64,000 bases of DNA from Lasioglossum baleicum (lineage: Eukaryota; Arthropoda; Insecta; Hymenoptera; Halictidae): contig NC_134941.1 in the NCBI RefSeq assembly GCF_051020765.1, positions 6,944,001-7,008,000 of the forward strand, written 5' to 3'. The position numbers were made by a program, and so were the translations under genes. Of the stretch, positions 23,921 through 35,627 are shown in pieces. Each line of letters starts with the position of its first letter. The first letter of the stretch is position 1. The notes below the pieces were generated by a model. The model did not search any database. It was not told the DNA's origin and saw only the letters and a program-made list of their open reading frames with translations.

Positions 23921-24014
23921 TTTATCCAATTATTTTTATTATATCAATAATCGTAAAATAAAAAATCTGGAACCGGTCATATTGACCGGTGATGGTAGGT
24001 TTAGAGAGTGTTAA

Positions 24015-24444
24015 ACAATTTTTTAAAAATTATTACCACAGTTTTGTATTTCGCGTGAACACAATCAAATTAATTTTGTGATCGTCGTTATCTAACCCTC
24101 AGTATGCTATGTCGGAGTTATTCATGACCCATAAAACCCGTAAAACTGTATCAGCAAAATATCGCTGTCAGCCACTTCACCTATTCATTTTTACTAGCAA
24201 TTTATGAAACTCACAAAAACAAGTTGTTCATAGAATGAATAAATCGTTCATTCAGAGGAAAAGTGACATATGTCAAAAAGAGTAAATTTTACATGAGATT
24301 TGCTATTTAAAAATTACCTAAAATTGCCGATTTTTTAATTGTATATAACCAAGTTGGAAATGTAAAATAATTCGTTGTTATTTAGATGCTGGGTAGATGC
24401 TGGGTAAACAATTTATATTTATTATTATACTTGTTTCAGAAATA
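24015..24444. other. AT-rich spacer
   Basis: Nothing recognised. Confidence 0.5.
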
Positions 24445-24706
24445 TACACTACTGTGCAAACGAAAGAAGCACCCAGTATAATTATAAGATATAATAACAA
24501 ACAATATCTTTATGTAGAAATTGTATTGAACAATGATTGATTTATTGCATTTAAAGTATTAGATGATCAGCAATAACACATATTCCCAGAACTATTCAAT
24601 TAAACAGCGGAATCCTTTTTCAAAACTTACTGTGATCTTATTTGATTTTTTACGCTTTTCTCTTAAATATGGCCGGATGTGTTTCTTTCTTTTGCACAGC
24701 AGTGTA
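24445..24706. mobile_element. 262-bp Tc1-like miniature (TACACT ends)
   Basis: TACACTACTGTGCAAACGAA at the left and, inverted, TACACTGCTGTGCAAAAGAA at the right form terminal repeats of about 30 bp flanked by TA. The interior is AT-rich and non-coding. A fragment of the same family is at 7043. Confidence 0.85.
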
Positions 24707-25545
24707 TTTTGAGTTGTGTCACTTTTCTTATGAACGAAACGAAATCTGTTTCTGCATTTAAAAAGTTCTTTACAAACAAAATACGTTGCGCATTAAATCG
24801 ATGTAAAATGGTGTAGCTTGCAATATCCGTAAGAAAATGAACTTTTGCGAGAAGGAATTTTTTTCTGTAATAACGCCAATCAATCGAAAGAGGTTGTCGA
24901 TTGAACATCTGAGAAGACGCTAGTAAATAAGTGTTTGCTATGCTGTAGAAACGCGAACAGAATTTCAAGAAAAACGTCGCGCGGTGTGTCGGTACCCGTT
25001 GATTATTTTCTGTTGGCGGCACCTAATCAGATTTTAAACGAGTCGGAAATAGATTAAAAATAAATCGGTTAACTTCCATCGGGATGCTGCACACGTTTCG
25101 CAGTCGGGTCCCGTCCGATGCAGCTCGACTGACTTTCGGCTTTTGTTTATGCCGAGGGCTGGAAGACGAGGCGCTTAACGAAGAAATTAGAGACGGAGGA
25201 CAGGACACGAAACTACTTCACCCTTTTGCGTTAAGCTTTTACGATGCACTCACGAATAATGCCGTGCAGCTTCGTTCTGTAGCACGGCTGTGACCTGATA
25301 AACCGATTTTCTTCGAATTACGTCGTCCCGTTACCGACGGAAGCAGCTCCATTCTGTCTTCCCAGTTATATCGATAATTAATTACTCTCGAAAGAGGATC
25401 AGCAAGTGAAATCGTAGTAAATGTTGCACAACTTGTTTAATTCATGGCGACTTCCGTGGCACGTTTTCTTCGTCGCTATTTTTCACTGCATTTTCATCGA
25501 AGTTCCCGCTTTATAATTCACGCACGCGATAAACCTCCAATGCAA
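24707..25545. other. Unique spacer
   Basis: No gene is recognised. A 119-codon minus-strand frame (24663-25022) begins beyond the miniature and ends inside it, which argues against coding. Confidence 0.5.
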
Positions 25546-25650
25546 TTAACCCTTTGCACTCGGAGCTGTTACAACTCGAAAATTAAACATTTCTTCCGGC
25601 CTAGGATAATTCATTTCATGAATTAAAACATTCTATGGATATAAAATTGA
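25546..25650 (+). mobile_element. Left-end fragment of the TTAACCCTTTGCACTCGG family
   Basis: TTAACCCTTTGCACTCGGAG followed by AATTAAACATTTCTTCCG matches the inverted right end of the 35628-36397 element. The second terminus is missing. Confidence 0.75.
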
Positions 25651-25661
25651 TAAATGTTTAG

Positions 25662-26016
25662 TAAGGTGGACTGGGGTAAGTTCGTATACGGGGCAAGTCC
25701 GTTAATTGGTTATTTTTATTACAATATGAACGAAATTTCTCTAGCTATAGTATGAACTATTCTTCATAGATGTCGCCCAAGAATAAAGGTGTTTTCCTCG
25801 CTTAAATCAACCAATTCTGCCCCATTTTCGGGGCAAGTGCGTCCTAGTTGACACTCTGTACAATATCCTATCAAAATGATAAGTTTCAAGCAATATTAGA
25901 ATCCTACATAATACTAATTCATCAGTAATAACTGTGGCAAGAGTTTGATACCAAGAACGTTAAGTTTTGACATGCCAGACTGAAAATACATCAGTTTAAA
26001 GTCCAACTCCACCTTA
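25662..26016 (+). mobile_element. 355-bp AGGTGGA(G/C)TGGGG miniature
   Basis: TAAGGTGGACTGGGGTAAG starts the element and AACTCCACCTTA ends it, flanked by TA. GGGGCAAGT phrases recur inside. A longer copy, in inverted orientation and nested in other elements, is at 49076-49877, and a truncated one is at 7125. There is no coding capacity. The superfamily is uncertain; TA flanks suggest Tc1/mariner. Confidence 0.85.
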
Positions 26017-27360
26017 ATTGATTGGATACAATTTGGATACCAATTTTTAGTGGTGACGTGAGTTACAAATCCGTGAATGCTATTCAGGCTGTATAGTATT
26101 TTTCAAGCAATTTAATTAGTTTAATATGCCATTGTTGGAAAAAATGTTGAACAGTGTGATAAAATAGACATAAAATGTCAAAAGGATTGGTACAATCCAT
26201 TATTCGCAATAAATTTTTAAAAATTCGTTCGTTTAAGATAAAATGTTCGAGTTTCGTCAGGGAACCCACTGATCAATGCTATTGATCCTCGCCATCGGAA
26301 AGCGTTCTTCGAGCAACTTCCTCGTTACACGCGTTTTAGACGCTATACATAGCAAATGTTCGTAATGTTCATTAGGCAAATAGAGTTACGGTTGGGTAGC
26401 GAACGCGTATCCCTTACGTTTTAATCATAGTTCAGTGACGTAAAACATCCGGCCGCAGCGTCGCAACCAGGGAACCGCCATGTTACGAGTAATGTCGTTA
26501 TTTCGTCCTTGTTATTCGGCAGAGCAAGGAAACTTTCGTCCGGCGGCGTAGAAGTCGAAGAATAAAATGTGCACTATAAGAATCTTTTGAATGGTTTTGT
26601 AGAACGTGTGCAACTGTCTATTCCACCTTGCGATTTTTGCACCCACACACACATATATGTTTTGTAATTACTCGTGTTAATATTAACGATATCAACACGT
26701 TGGTAATTAGTAATTTTAAAGCTTCAGCTTTAAATTATTGTAGAAGTGTCCAAAGAATGGAATTTCAGAGCGATTTTATATTTTTGCAAAAACACAGAAA
26801 ATTGTTAAAGCTACCAAATACGTCAGTTATAGTAATCTAAAGTGGTAGACACGAGTAAAATTAGTCACGAAAATGTTGAGTGTATTTTTGAATGTATGTT
26901 CGACTTTTTCACTGACTTTACTAAAATTAATATACAGATAGTAAATTTGATATTTTGAATATTATTTTTTGAATATTAAGTAATGGTTAGGACAAGTTTG
27001 AAATCTCTCTTGATCGATCTCTTTTAACAATTAGTATAACTATTTCTTTTTTAATTTCTACCTAATCTTTGGTACCTTTCGATCAATCTTATCTCTTAAT
27101 TTAATCTTCCTCGGCCGAATCCCTGCTTCTCCATTCTATCTCCTCCCCCCCTCTTCTCCTCCTTTCTTCATTTGTTATCTCCATCGCAATTTGTCACTTT
27201 AATTAGCACAATCATCTCAACTTTCCCTGGTTCAACGCGCCTTCTTTTTGCATTTCTAACAAAAATGAATCGGTTAGATGTGAAACCGTAAAAATACTTG
27301 AGGAATTAAAGAATATCACAATATTCAATTTCAGAAAAGCTTCATTTCCTATACAAATCT
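26017..27360. other. Unique spacer
   Basis: No gene is recognised. A GC-richer block at 26260-26540 and a short pyrimidine-rich block near 27125-27175 are the only compositional features. Confidence 0.5.
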
Positions 27361-27530
27361 GCAGTCTAATTACTATGTAGAGCTTTATGCAAAATAAAAT
27401 TTTTTTGCGTTTCTTCCCTAAATGATTTCAGTGAACTGAAACTAATACATGTTCTGAAATACTTCTAATCTGTCTAATATTTAAATGTCACCTATTAATT
27501 TTTTCGATTAATGCACAAACCTGCAGTTCA
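27361..27530. mobile_element. Degenerate hAT miniature, TAGACTGCGG family
   Basis: TAGAGCTTTATGCAAAATAA near the left, AATGTCACCTATTAATTTT in the middle and TGCACAAACCTGCAGT at the right line up with the 11415 copy, but both ends are heavily mutated. Confidence 0.5.
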
Positions 27531-28808
27531 ATTATTATAATAATAAATGTTCATTCTATAACATAGAGATCTTGTTCTATCATTAACACATTGATCTTTG
27601 ATTAAAAACCATGGTTTGCAACGACGCGTAAAAACATGAATAAACGAATAAACAATTAAATCGACCAACATGTGATGCAATCACAGAACAACAACTCAAT
27701 ATAAATTGGAAACTGGAGGAATAGAGAAATAAATAACTATAGAGGTTAAGCTGGACAGCAGAGGAACACTAGAGCCCAAGCTTCCGCAAACACATTTTTC
27801 ATTTCTCATTGTATGCGCTAGCTCTAAATTCGCGCGTAAACAGCAACGGAAGGTGATTGGTGGAAAAAAGGCGTTGATAAAAGTAATTTTAAGGAAGTAG
27901 TCGATCCTCCATCCGGATGAAGCCTCAGGAAAAGATAATATATTGGAGGCGAATTGCAGTGGACAGAATCAGTCCTTCGCAATTTGCTTCGAGGCATTCG
28001 GCCGGAATCCCTCTGATAGAGAACCTTCTGACAACCAATTATCTATCCAAGACGCTCGCGAACGTGTAAAAACGAGATGCATACTACGCTGTCTGGATAA
28101 TACAATGAGCAAGGTTTGATTAATAAAAGTCGAACAGAGCGATGGGGCTACATCTACGGATAGATTGCGCCGCGAGTGATAGTTTATCAAAGCCCGAGCT
28201 GCCTTCGAACGTATCTATCAGCCGAAAATGTAATTTTAATACCGGCTGCACTAGTCCCTCACCTTCTTTCAATCCAAAGATAAATTTTACACAATCTCTA
28301 TAATGAAATGACTAATTACACTGTGCAACAGCCAAAAAACATTTCGATTCTCACTATGCGATTCTTATAGAGTTTTCCGCGCCGATTCCGAATCTGTCTT
28401 TAATTTTTCTCCTGGAAAAAAAGACATATTTTTCAACTTTAAACAAATATTGTGATGTTAGATAAAAGATATTGAATTGTTCTTCGCAGCACAAGATTCT
28501 ATAGACTTTCCCGAATACAGTGATATCCAATATTAATACATTATGATTGTTTAAACATGTTTAAAGACGCAGAGACACCGCTTTTGCAACAATTTTTGGG
28601 GATATTTTTGAATTTATCTCAAAAAATAAGGGTCCAATGGAAATTCGAACTATACCACGCGATAGAGCAGACTTTTAACTTGAGAAACCACCCTTTCAAG
28701 TTTGCAACGTCTACGTTTTTTCGAATCAGACAGCAAAATATCTTCGCCCGACACGAGTTGCAGCTGTTCGACAATGAATTAATGCAAACTAATTCTTTGT
28801 GGAAAGTA
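27531..28808. other. Unique spacer
   Basis: No gene is recognised. The 95-codon plus-strand frame at 28557-28844 runs into the TTAA element that follows and is not convincing. Confidence 0.5.
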
Positions 28809-29032
28809 ATAACACTAAGCCTACCGAGCACTAAAAGCGATTAAAATGTTTCAGCTTACAAAGATAACAAGGCTCTGTTCATTTGGATTTCATGAAATTT
28901 TTTTAGAATATTTGCTTGGATAAAGAAATTTATCGAATCAATTTCCATGTAAGCGATTTCATTAATTCAATAATTGTAAAATGAAAAATATAGAACCGGT
29001 CATTTGACCGTCGGTGATAGGTTTAGTGTTAA
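28809..29032. mobile_element. piggyBac-like TTAA miniature (CACTAAAC family)
   Basis: The left end ATAACACTAAGCCTACCGAG (TTAA decayed to ATAA) and the inverted right end TTAACACTAAACCTATCACC match the ends of 22815-24014 and 53696-53922. The conserved right-hand block AGAACCGGTCATTTGACCG is present. The length of 224 bp is the expected uninterrupted size. Confidence 0.8.
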
Positions 29033-30006
29033 TACATATATTCGTGCCTCTCCGATTGAATTTTCTCACGTATTAATTCAGCTTAAAAAATACCCGAGAA
29101 CAGTTTGAATGGAAGCTGGTCTACGACCTTAAAGCAGAGGAAATCTAGCTGCTGTCAAACTATTCAAACAAGAATCAGTAACAGGGATTCCGGGTTCGCG
29201 GACGGTCATGGGGGTGATGTGCACAGGTTTATCAATGCGATCGCATTCAGAATCGAACAATAATACGGCGAAGATTAACCGGCGGAATTGCCTAAACAAG
29301 CAAAAGCAACCGGAACAGCAAATACCTGAAAATTGCTGCAGCAAAACGCTTAATTAACGCAGAAGTCCTATGCGGGGCCACGAGGAAGCCTAATTCCACA
29401 GTTATTCCTGCCGTAGACAGAGAGGACTAACATAACACGGTCCTCATTCGCATTCAAGGTCCTCGTTACATGCGTAAAGCTATTTCCAACGACGTACAAT
29501 CCAGACGATGTGCTCGCAATTAGCAATGGCACGTCGAGTTTCGCTATTGAGCTCTATGCGCCTCGGTCATCACAATAATTATAATTAACACATAGCGGTA
29601 ACTGCGCCCAGCTCCAGTCTAAGATACGTGGTCTAATTCCTTTGAGTTTCCCTTCCCCAGTGAAGAGTACTTCCGCTTAAATGGAATACACCGTCGCAAC
29701 GCGGTTCTTAAGCTCGACCCTTATATATACGACACGTGAACTTTCCATCGTCGTTGCTCCTATTGAGTCAACTTGATTCACAGGTCGTTCGAAACTACCG
29801 GTGTTATCTCTAATAGGCCAATTATACCGCGCAACGCTGCCTTTGCGGGCAACGCGGCAGACTACACATTGATTATCGGTCGAAACTGAAATTACCCAGA
29901 ATTTATTCCGAGTAAAAGTATCCTGTCCCAGGAGACGATAGTGGTCGTTAGAAACAGTGCATCGATTATTGCAGCCTGATTTTAACTAATAATATTAGGC
30001 TGGTCC
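29033..30006. other. Unique, moderately GC-rich stretch
   Basis: No gene, RNA gene or repeat is recognised. Composition is less AT-rich than most of the window from 29100 to 29960, which could mark conserved regulatory DNA, but nothing in the sequence proves it. Confidence 0.4.
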
Positions 30007-31020
30007 GAAGGAACAATGATTGACCAGGTTTCAGATACAACACTTTTTTAAGAGTGACTGGCTAGTGTGTCTGACCATAGCCTGGTTATTCTACTTGAAA
30101 TGCATACCTAGACAGGTACGAGGCTCTATTTATTTCTCTCATCTGTCTTACCATGTTCTAACAATTTTTAGTTTATATAAAATTATTGAACACTTATAAC
30201 ATCACATAAGGAAAATTACTTCCATGTGCCAACGTTTAAAATAAATTTTCAAACGATTTTCGAATGCTAATTGTATGATTCTAAAATATGTGAACGTTAT
30301 TTTCTAATTGGAGTAATGGAAGTAGTATTATTTCTCATTTTAGTGTGTATTTAGGACAGAAATGTGAAGCAAAAGAATTTAAAAGAACATGAAGGACCAT
30401 ATATGAGGAACAATACTTTCAAGAATGACTGGCAAGTGTGTCTGACCATAGTTTGGTTATTCTACTTGAAATGCATACCTAGACAGGTACGAGGCTATTT
30501 ATTTCTCATCTGTCTTACCATGTTCTAACAATTTTTAGTTTATATAAAATTATTGAACACTTATAACATCACATAAGGAAAATTACTTCTATGTGCCAAC
30601 GTTTAAAATAAATTTTCAAACGATTTTCGAATGCTAATTGTAAGATTCTAAAATATGTGAACGTTATTTTCTAATTGGAGTAATGGAAGTAGTATTACTT
30701 CTCATTTTAGTGTGTATTTAGGGCAGAAATGTGAAGCAAAAGAATTTAAAAGAACATGAAGGACCATATTTCAGGAACAATACTTTCAAGAATGACTGGC
30801 AAGTGTGTCTGACCATAGCTTGGTTATTCTACTTGAAATGAATACCGACACGTGTCTATTTATTTCTCATCTATGCCACTATGTTATAATAATATTTTAT
30901 TTATATTCAATGGTTATGAAAGATTAATAATATCATGTAAAGAAAATAATGTCTAAAATAAATTTTTAAACGGAAAATATCAATTACTATAATGGTTCAT
31001 GGGAATATATAATAGTTAGA
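30007..31020. repeat. Tandem array of a ~370-bp unit (two full copies plus a decayed third)
   Basis: Unit starts are near 30007, 30391 and 30758; the phrase GACTGGC(T/A)AGTGTGTCTG recurs at 30056, 30427 and 30794, giving spacings of 371 and 367. Units 1 and 2 are nearly identical along their length, differing by scattered substitutions and small losses such as CT dinucleotides. Unit 3 is faithful for about 100 bp and then diverges. There is no coding frame across units. The period and flanks match no other repeat in the window. Confidence 0.9.
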
Positions 31021-32454
31021 AGAAATATTTTTTAAACGTGTCTGCGATGTAATGAGCATCCAGCTGGCAAGATAGTTGATTTAAGCGACCGTGGAGACGA
31101 ACCCGTTCCTTTCCGCGTCCTAGCCGGTTCTCATACACAATATTAAACATTTTCACGGTGGGATCGTGTCGTTTCGGCAGAACGACTGGTTCAGTTCACA
31201 ATAAAACAGAGACACGGCAGGGAAGAAGGGCAAAGAGGGAGAAGAATTGGGGATGGGGCGCAGCCGAGCGGATTCCGGCTTTTAGGGCACGACTTTTCCG
31301 ACTTATTGGCACTGCCTGAATAAATTTAATTCTGCCATTCTCGACGGGCGTCGCTTTTCTATTCTTGCCTGCTTCGCTAAGAATTTCATCTTTGTGCCCT
31401 TTTCGATACCCGTTTTAAACCGAAGACAATGTACTCGAAAAGACGGGACTTCCAGTTTTCTGTAGTTGCTAATAACTACAATCATTTTCGTCCCTGTTCT
31501 ATCTTTTCGCATTTGCTACCCTCCTCTCTCCTCCTCTCTTTGTCTTCCTCACTTCCTCTCTCTCTCTCTCTCCCCCCCATAGAGAAACACGCACACAATT
31601 TTCCTCTGTTACAGATACGCCTTCTTTTCTTGTCGAATTCCTAACACACAACCATGAATACGAGACGATTTTAATATAAGCACTGAAAGACATTTTTCTT
31701 CTACATCAATGAATACTTCAATGTCTGTTTGTATATTCAGACGCGATCATTCGTGAAACACGCTTGACGGCAGATATTGAAAAAGGTGGATATTTTTAAT
31801 ATCCTTTATGCGATTTATTAAAATTCCGCTGATAGTTATCAGTTCAGCGAAAATACCGAGGTTTTCCGAAATCGAATGCAGTTCCACGCGTTTAACCACT
31901 CTAGTAAATTCGCACTTCATATACGTTGCCAACAATCGATTCTGTAAAAATTTATACGAATAGTCGAAAAACAAACAATGATTATTTTTTACGAACTAGA
32001 GTACGTGCTCAAATTGAATTTTTAAAAATGCAGAGAAAAAGGCAGAAAATGATGACAACTTTTTTGAGAAAAGAAATGATTTGTCCTAATTAAACCATGA
32101 TTAATTAATATTGATCCGCCATTAATTAATATTTAATGTAGTTACTACTATTATAATACATGCGCTGGCAAATATCAACCTGCTTCCAATTTATCTCCAA
32201 TAACACCACAATCTACCGTATTGGTTTACCGTTACATAGTTAGTCATCAAGATGAAAATCCCTCCAAATCATGGGAAACACTCGAAGTAATTTTAATAAC
32301 GCTACAAACAGACTTAAAGACATTTGACCTAAAGATCGAAATTTTTTAGATTTTCAATTTGTTTAGACATGTTAGAAAAATTCTACTAATAAAATTAATA
32401 CAACTAATACAACTACCATAATAATATAACGTGCTTATCCGATAACTTCAATAA
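31021..32454. other. Unique spacer with a CT microsatellite
   Basis: No gene is recognised. GC-richer at 31030-31320, then a pyrimidine-rich block (31515-31580) with a (TC)n core, then AT-rich sequence. Confidence 0.5.
31554..31578. repeat. (TC)n tract ending in a C run
   Basis: A visible dinucleotide run followed by a C homopolymer. Confidence 0.85.
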
Positions 32455-32735
32455 CAGCAATTTTGAAATTGTTTAAAAATCGAATTTGCAAGCAAAAATC
32501 CTGAAATAATTTGGGTAGCGGTAATAGACGGATACCGAAATTTTCAGGTACCCGCCCACCCCTAACTATTAGGTAAAATGTCCATGAATTTTTTCGTAAT
32601 TATTTGTTAAACAGAACGAAAGAAATAATTTATTGTGGCCCTATAACTACCCTTGTGGCAAGGGTACCGTAACACTTAAAGCTTGTCACAGAGGGTTTTT
32701 CTTCGAGGGCGTTATCGATTGGTACGAAGAAAGAT
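32455..32735 (-). repeat. Dispersed repeat, inverse copy at 37376-37605
   Basis: Read on the minus strand it contains AACCCTCTGTGACAAG, ACCCTTGCCACAAGGGTAG, AATTATTTCTTTC and TTTCAGGATTTTTGCTTGC. Each has a near match in the same order at 37376-37605 on the plus strand (for example ACCACAAGGGTAGTTACAGG). An inverted pair about 5 kb apart. The family was not identified. Confidence 0.75.
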
Positions 32736-33573
32736 CAATTTGGTTCGATGGCACATTTGATCCCCTTATCCGCTATACCCTTTAAGCGAGCGCAACTGTA
32801 GTCGGTCATCCGTATTCTCGGAATTAAAAGTCGGGCCTGCGGCATACATCAGAATTTGCGCGAGCGAACGATTTCAGGACGAGCCCGAGCACGATCAACC
32901 GGAGACCGGTAGGAAGTGCTTTAATGGCGTCGAACGAAAGCGCCTATAATACATATCGAAAGATACATCCGGTATCACGGCGTCCTCTTTCTCCGCTGCT
33001 CCATCACGCTTGCTGCCTCTCCACCTATACTCTTGTATATGGGTAGCGCGTGCGTCAAAGTTAACCTTTGTTTCGCGCATGGCTAGCCTTTCGGGTTTAT
33101 CAGTGTGTAGCAGGTGGTGGCGCTTTATTTATAACGCGGCATCTCTGCCTTCCTTTCCTTTCCTTTCGCGAAGCCACTACCGTGGCCGACCGTGTTAAGC
33201 CGTGTGAGCACTCCGTATATCACGCACCCCTTTGTCCGTATGTGAACGTCCACACACGTCTGTGTACAGGCACGCACACACCCCTCTAGCTGCACTTGTG
33301 TCCCGGAACATGTACACGTGCAAACTACCGGCGATATGTTTCGGGACGAGTCTATATTTTCCATCTATTGGTTGCTTTTCGGTCCAACAAACGTACTCTC
33401 TTCTCCCCCTTTCGCTTTAATCCTCCGTTAAGGGGGAGCTCAATGTACCCGATTGAAAAATCGATTTTTTTCCTCGTGTAAATCGATTCTAATAATCCCT
33501 CGAAAATATTCTCCTAAGAGCGTTTACAGCGGTGGACGATTGAGCGGCCACGGTCGGGACCGAATGCGTACAC
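32736..33573. other. Unique, GC-richer stretch
   Basis: No gene is recognised. From 33000 to 33420 several frames of 60-79 codons overlap on both strands and resemble nothing known. CACACACG-type phrases cluster at 33245-33290. Confidence 0.45.
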
Positions 33574-33725
33574 TTAACAGTTTACCTACCGGAAGCCTAT
33601 TAATAGGATTTTTAATAGCTGTACTGTACCAAAAAGCATTGCAATATTAAATGAAACTATTAGATGACGTTATTAAGGGTAACTTGTTAGTTCACAATGG
33701 AAATCACCGGTCCATAATGTGTTAA
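33574..33725. mobile_element. 152-bp piggyBac-like miniature (TTAACAGTTTACC family)
   Basis: TTAA at both ends; the left reads TTAACAGTTTACCTACCGG and the inverted right reads TTAACACATTATGGACCGG. The interior, with GAAACTATTAGATGACGTTA, matches the element at 41732-41907. Confidence 0.75.
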
Positions 33726-34429
33726 ACCAGGTGGCTTCTGCGAAAGCAACTGGAGGGGGAAAATAATTATCTTATCCTAATAAGTTTACTTTATAAATTT
33801 TTATAATTTTTAAAATATTTTCTCGGATTTTACGACCCGCTTGAAACTGAATCAGAGGCGCCATGTTTTTAGAATTGGGGTGGGGAAAGCAGCGGACACT
33901 TAAATTGTTGCAATAACCTAAATACTAGTTTCAACACATCTATAGAGAATATTGTACAACTTCCATGCTTAATACGAGCATCGGTTATCGAATATTTTCA
34001 ACGATCAATATATTTGTTTAAAGTCCGACGAATTTATTAGCGATGCTAATATTCGTTCACTCACAACTATCAAACAGAAATGGCCTAAACTGTATGATAC
34101 AGCGGTAATATGGCTAAGTAATGCCATTTTCCACTCGAATGTACGAGTTAATGCACAGACAGTGCACCCGATGCACATGACTGCTTGATTTTCCGATAAA
34201 CGCGCACTTGATGGATACAACGCGTTTGACTGGAAAACGTTATAAATCGAAAGTTCCCACTTGCCACGATATTCTGACATCGAACACAGATTCAGTTCCG
34301 TTCTACATACACCGTGAACAAATTCGAACATGTAATCGAATCACACCCAGAAAATAATCACTTATAGAAACACGTCAAATAATTTGGTACTGACACCCAT
34401 TTTGTAATTGTTTACAACAATTAACCGAA
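33726..34429. other. AT-rich spacer
   Basis: No gene is recognised; a 108-codon minus-strand frame at 34005-34331 has no family signature. Confidence 0.5.
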
Positions 34430-34775
34430 ATATCAATGCCCAACATTTTCTAAAACGTTTAGTGCCATTGTAGCCATTAGACTTCGTAGTTTCTCGACTG
34501 TGAATTTAATTTATAATTATCCCAGAATGTAGAAAAATAAATTTTACCATTTGTCAATAAGAACTTACAAGAACTTCTGAGATTGAAAGTCGATGTCCCA
34601 GTACCCAAACATTTTCTAAAACGTTCAATGCCATTGTAGTCATTAGACTTTGTAGTTTCTCAACTGTGAATTTAATTTATAATTATCCCAGAATGTAGAA
34701 AAATAAATTTTGCCATTTGTCAATAAAAACATACAAGAACTTCTGAAATTTAAAGTGGATGTCCAAGTACCTAAA
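34430..34775. repeat. Tandem duplication of a 166-bp unit
   Basis: AACATTTTCTAAAACGTT begins at 34442 and again at 34608. The following 160 bases match with only scattered differences (for example GTAGCCATTAGACTTCG versus GTAGTCATTAGACTTTG). It is a simple two-copy direct duplication with no coding frame. Confidence 0.9.
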
Positions 34776-35627
34776 TACATATTGAGAGTTAAACCTTCAT
34801 ACGTAGATTAATATCATGTTACCTCTGTTAATCCTCGGCGGTGCCCGAGTCTATTTTGACCCGGAGTATAAAAATAGACATTTATGCTGAAAAATATATT
34901 TAAAATTAATAATTGTCGATTGTATAGTTACCAAAAATATTTGCTATTCTAGGATTAACCTAGGATCTATGCTTTCGAACAAAGGGATCAAGCAATGCGT
35001 CGGTGAAAAGAAAAGGTAACGAGAAAATTTGAGAGTGTCTTCGGGGACGTGTACAGGAGCGTGTGGGCAGGTACGAAAGGAGAAGTTGGGAAAGGGACGA
35101 GACAGGAACCGTGAATTTCTTATCGGGCGCGGGAGAAACAAATTCAGTTTCGTCCGCGGCATCGTTTCCTGCGATAGTCGATTACATTGGCTACGAGCAT
35201 TCAAGAGCACGGGTAGCTGCAGCATGGATCGTGGTTTGGATGCAGCATGGCACACATAATCATATTGGCATTCTATTAGGCAGCGTCTTCTCCCTGGCAG
35301 CTTCTGCTTCCTCCCTTCCGCCTAACCCTCTCTCTCCCTCGCATCTCCTTCTCAATCTCTATCTCTATCTTTCCATCTCTCCCTCTCTCTCTCCTGCGAT
35401 CCCCTTTCCCAGCCTGTATACCAGACTGCCGTGCAACCCTCTGTGCACACGTCAATCGATAGTACAACGTGATTATAATATCTCGCTCATCCAACGAAAG
35501 ACTCGAAACCCCCTGAGATCTGCGACTCTGTCACGCGAACACTTCGACCTAACAAATTTTTTCTCGGCCGAAGAAAATAACATAACCGAAATTAGGCGAT
35601 TTTCGACCCGTCTGACAGTGAACAATT
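34776..35627. other. Unique spacer with a pyrimidine-rich block
   Basis: The 216-codon plus-strand frame at 35063-35713 is the longest on this strand. It passes through a CT-rich low-complexity block (35328-35395) and then into the transposon starting at 35628, so it is probably not a gene. No family is recognised in it. Confidence 0.5.

Larger units (their letters stand above)
22815..24014. mobile_element. piggyBac-like TTAA element carrying two nested hairpins
   Basis: TTAA occurs at 22815-22818 and 24011-24014. The ends are TTAACACTAAACTTACCGAG and, inverted, TTAACACTCTAAACCTACC; TTAA duplication is the piggyBac signature. Only about 240 bp belong to this element. The remainder is the hairpin C2 (22890-23367) and foldback F2 (23442-23920). 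The copy at 53696-53922 lacks both insertions and reads straight through ATTTATTTAGACTTTGCG, the exact pre-insertion site for C2. A CCGGTC...GACCGG inverted motif lies near the right end in all copies. Confidence 0.85.
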
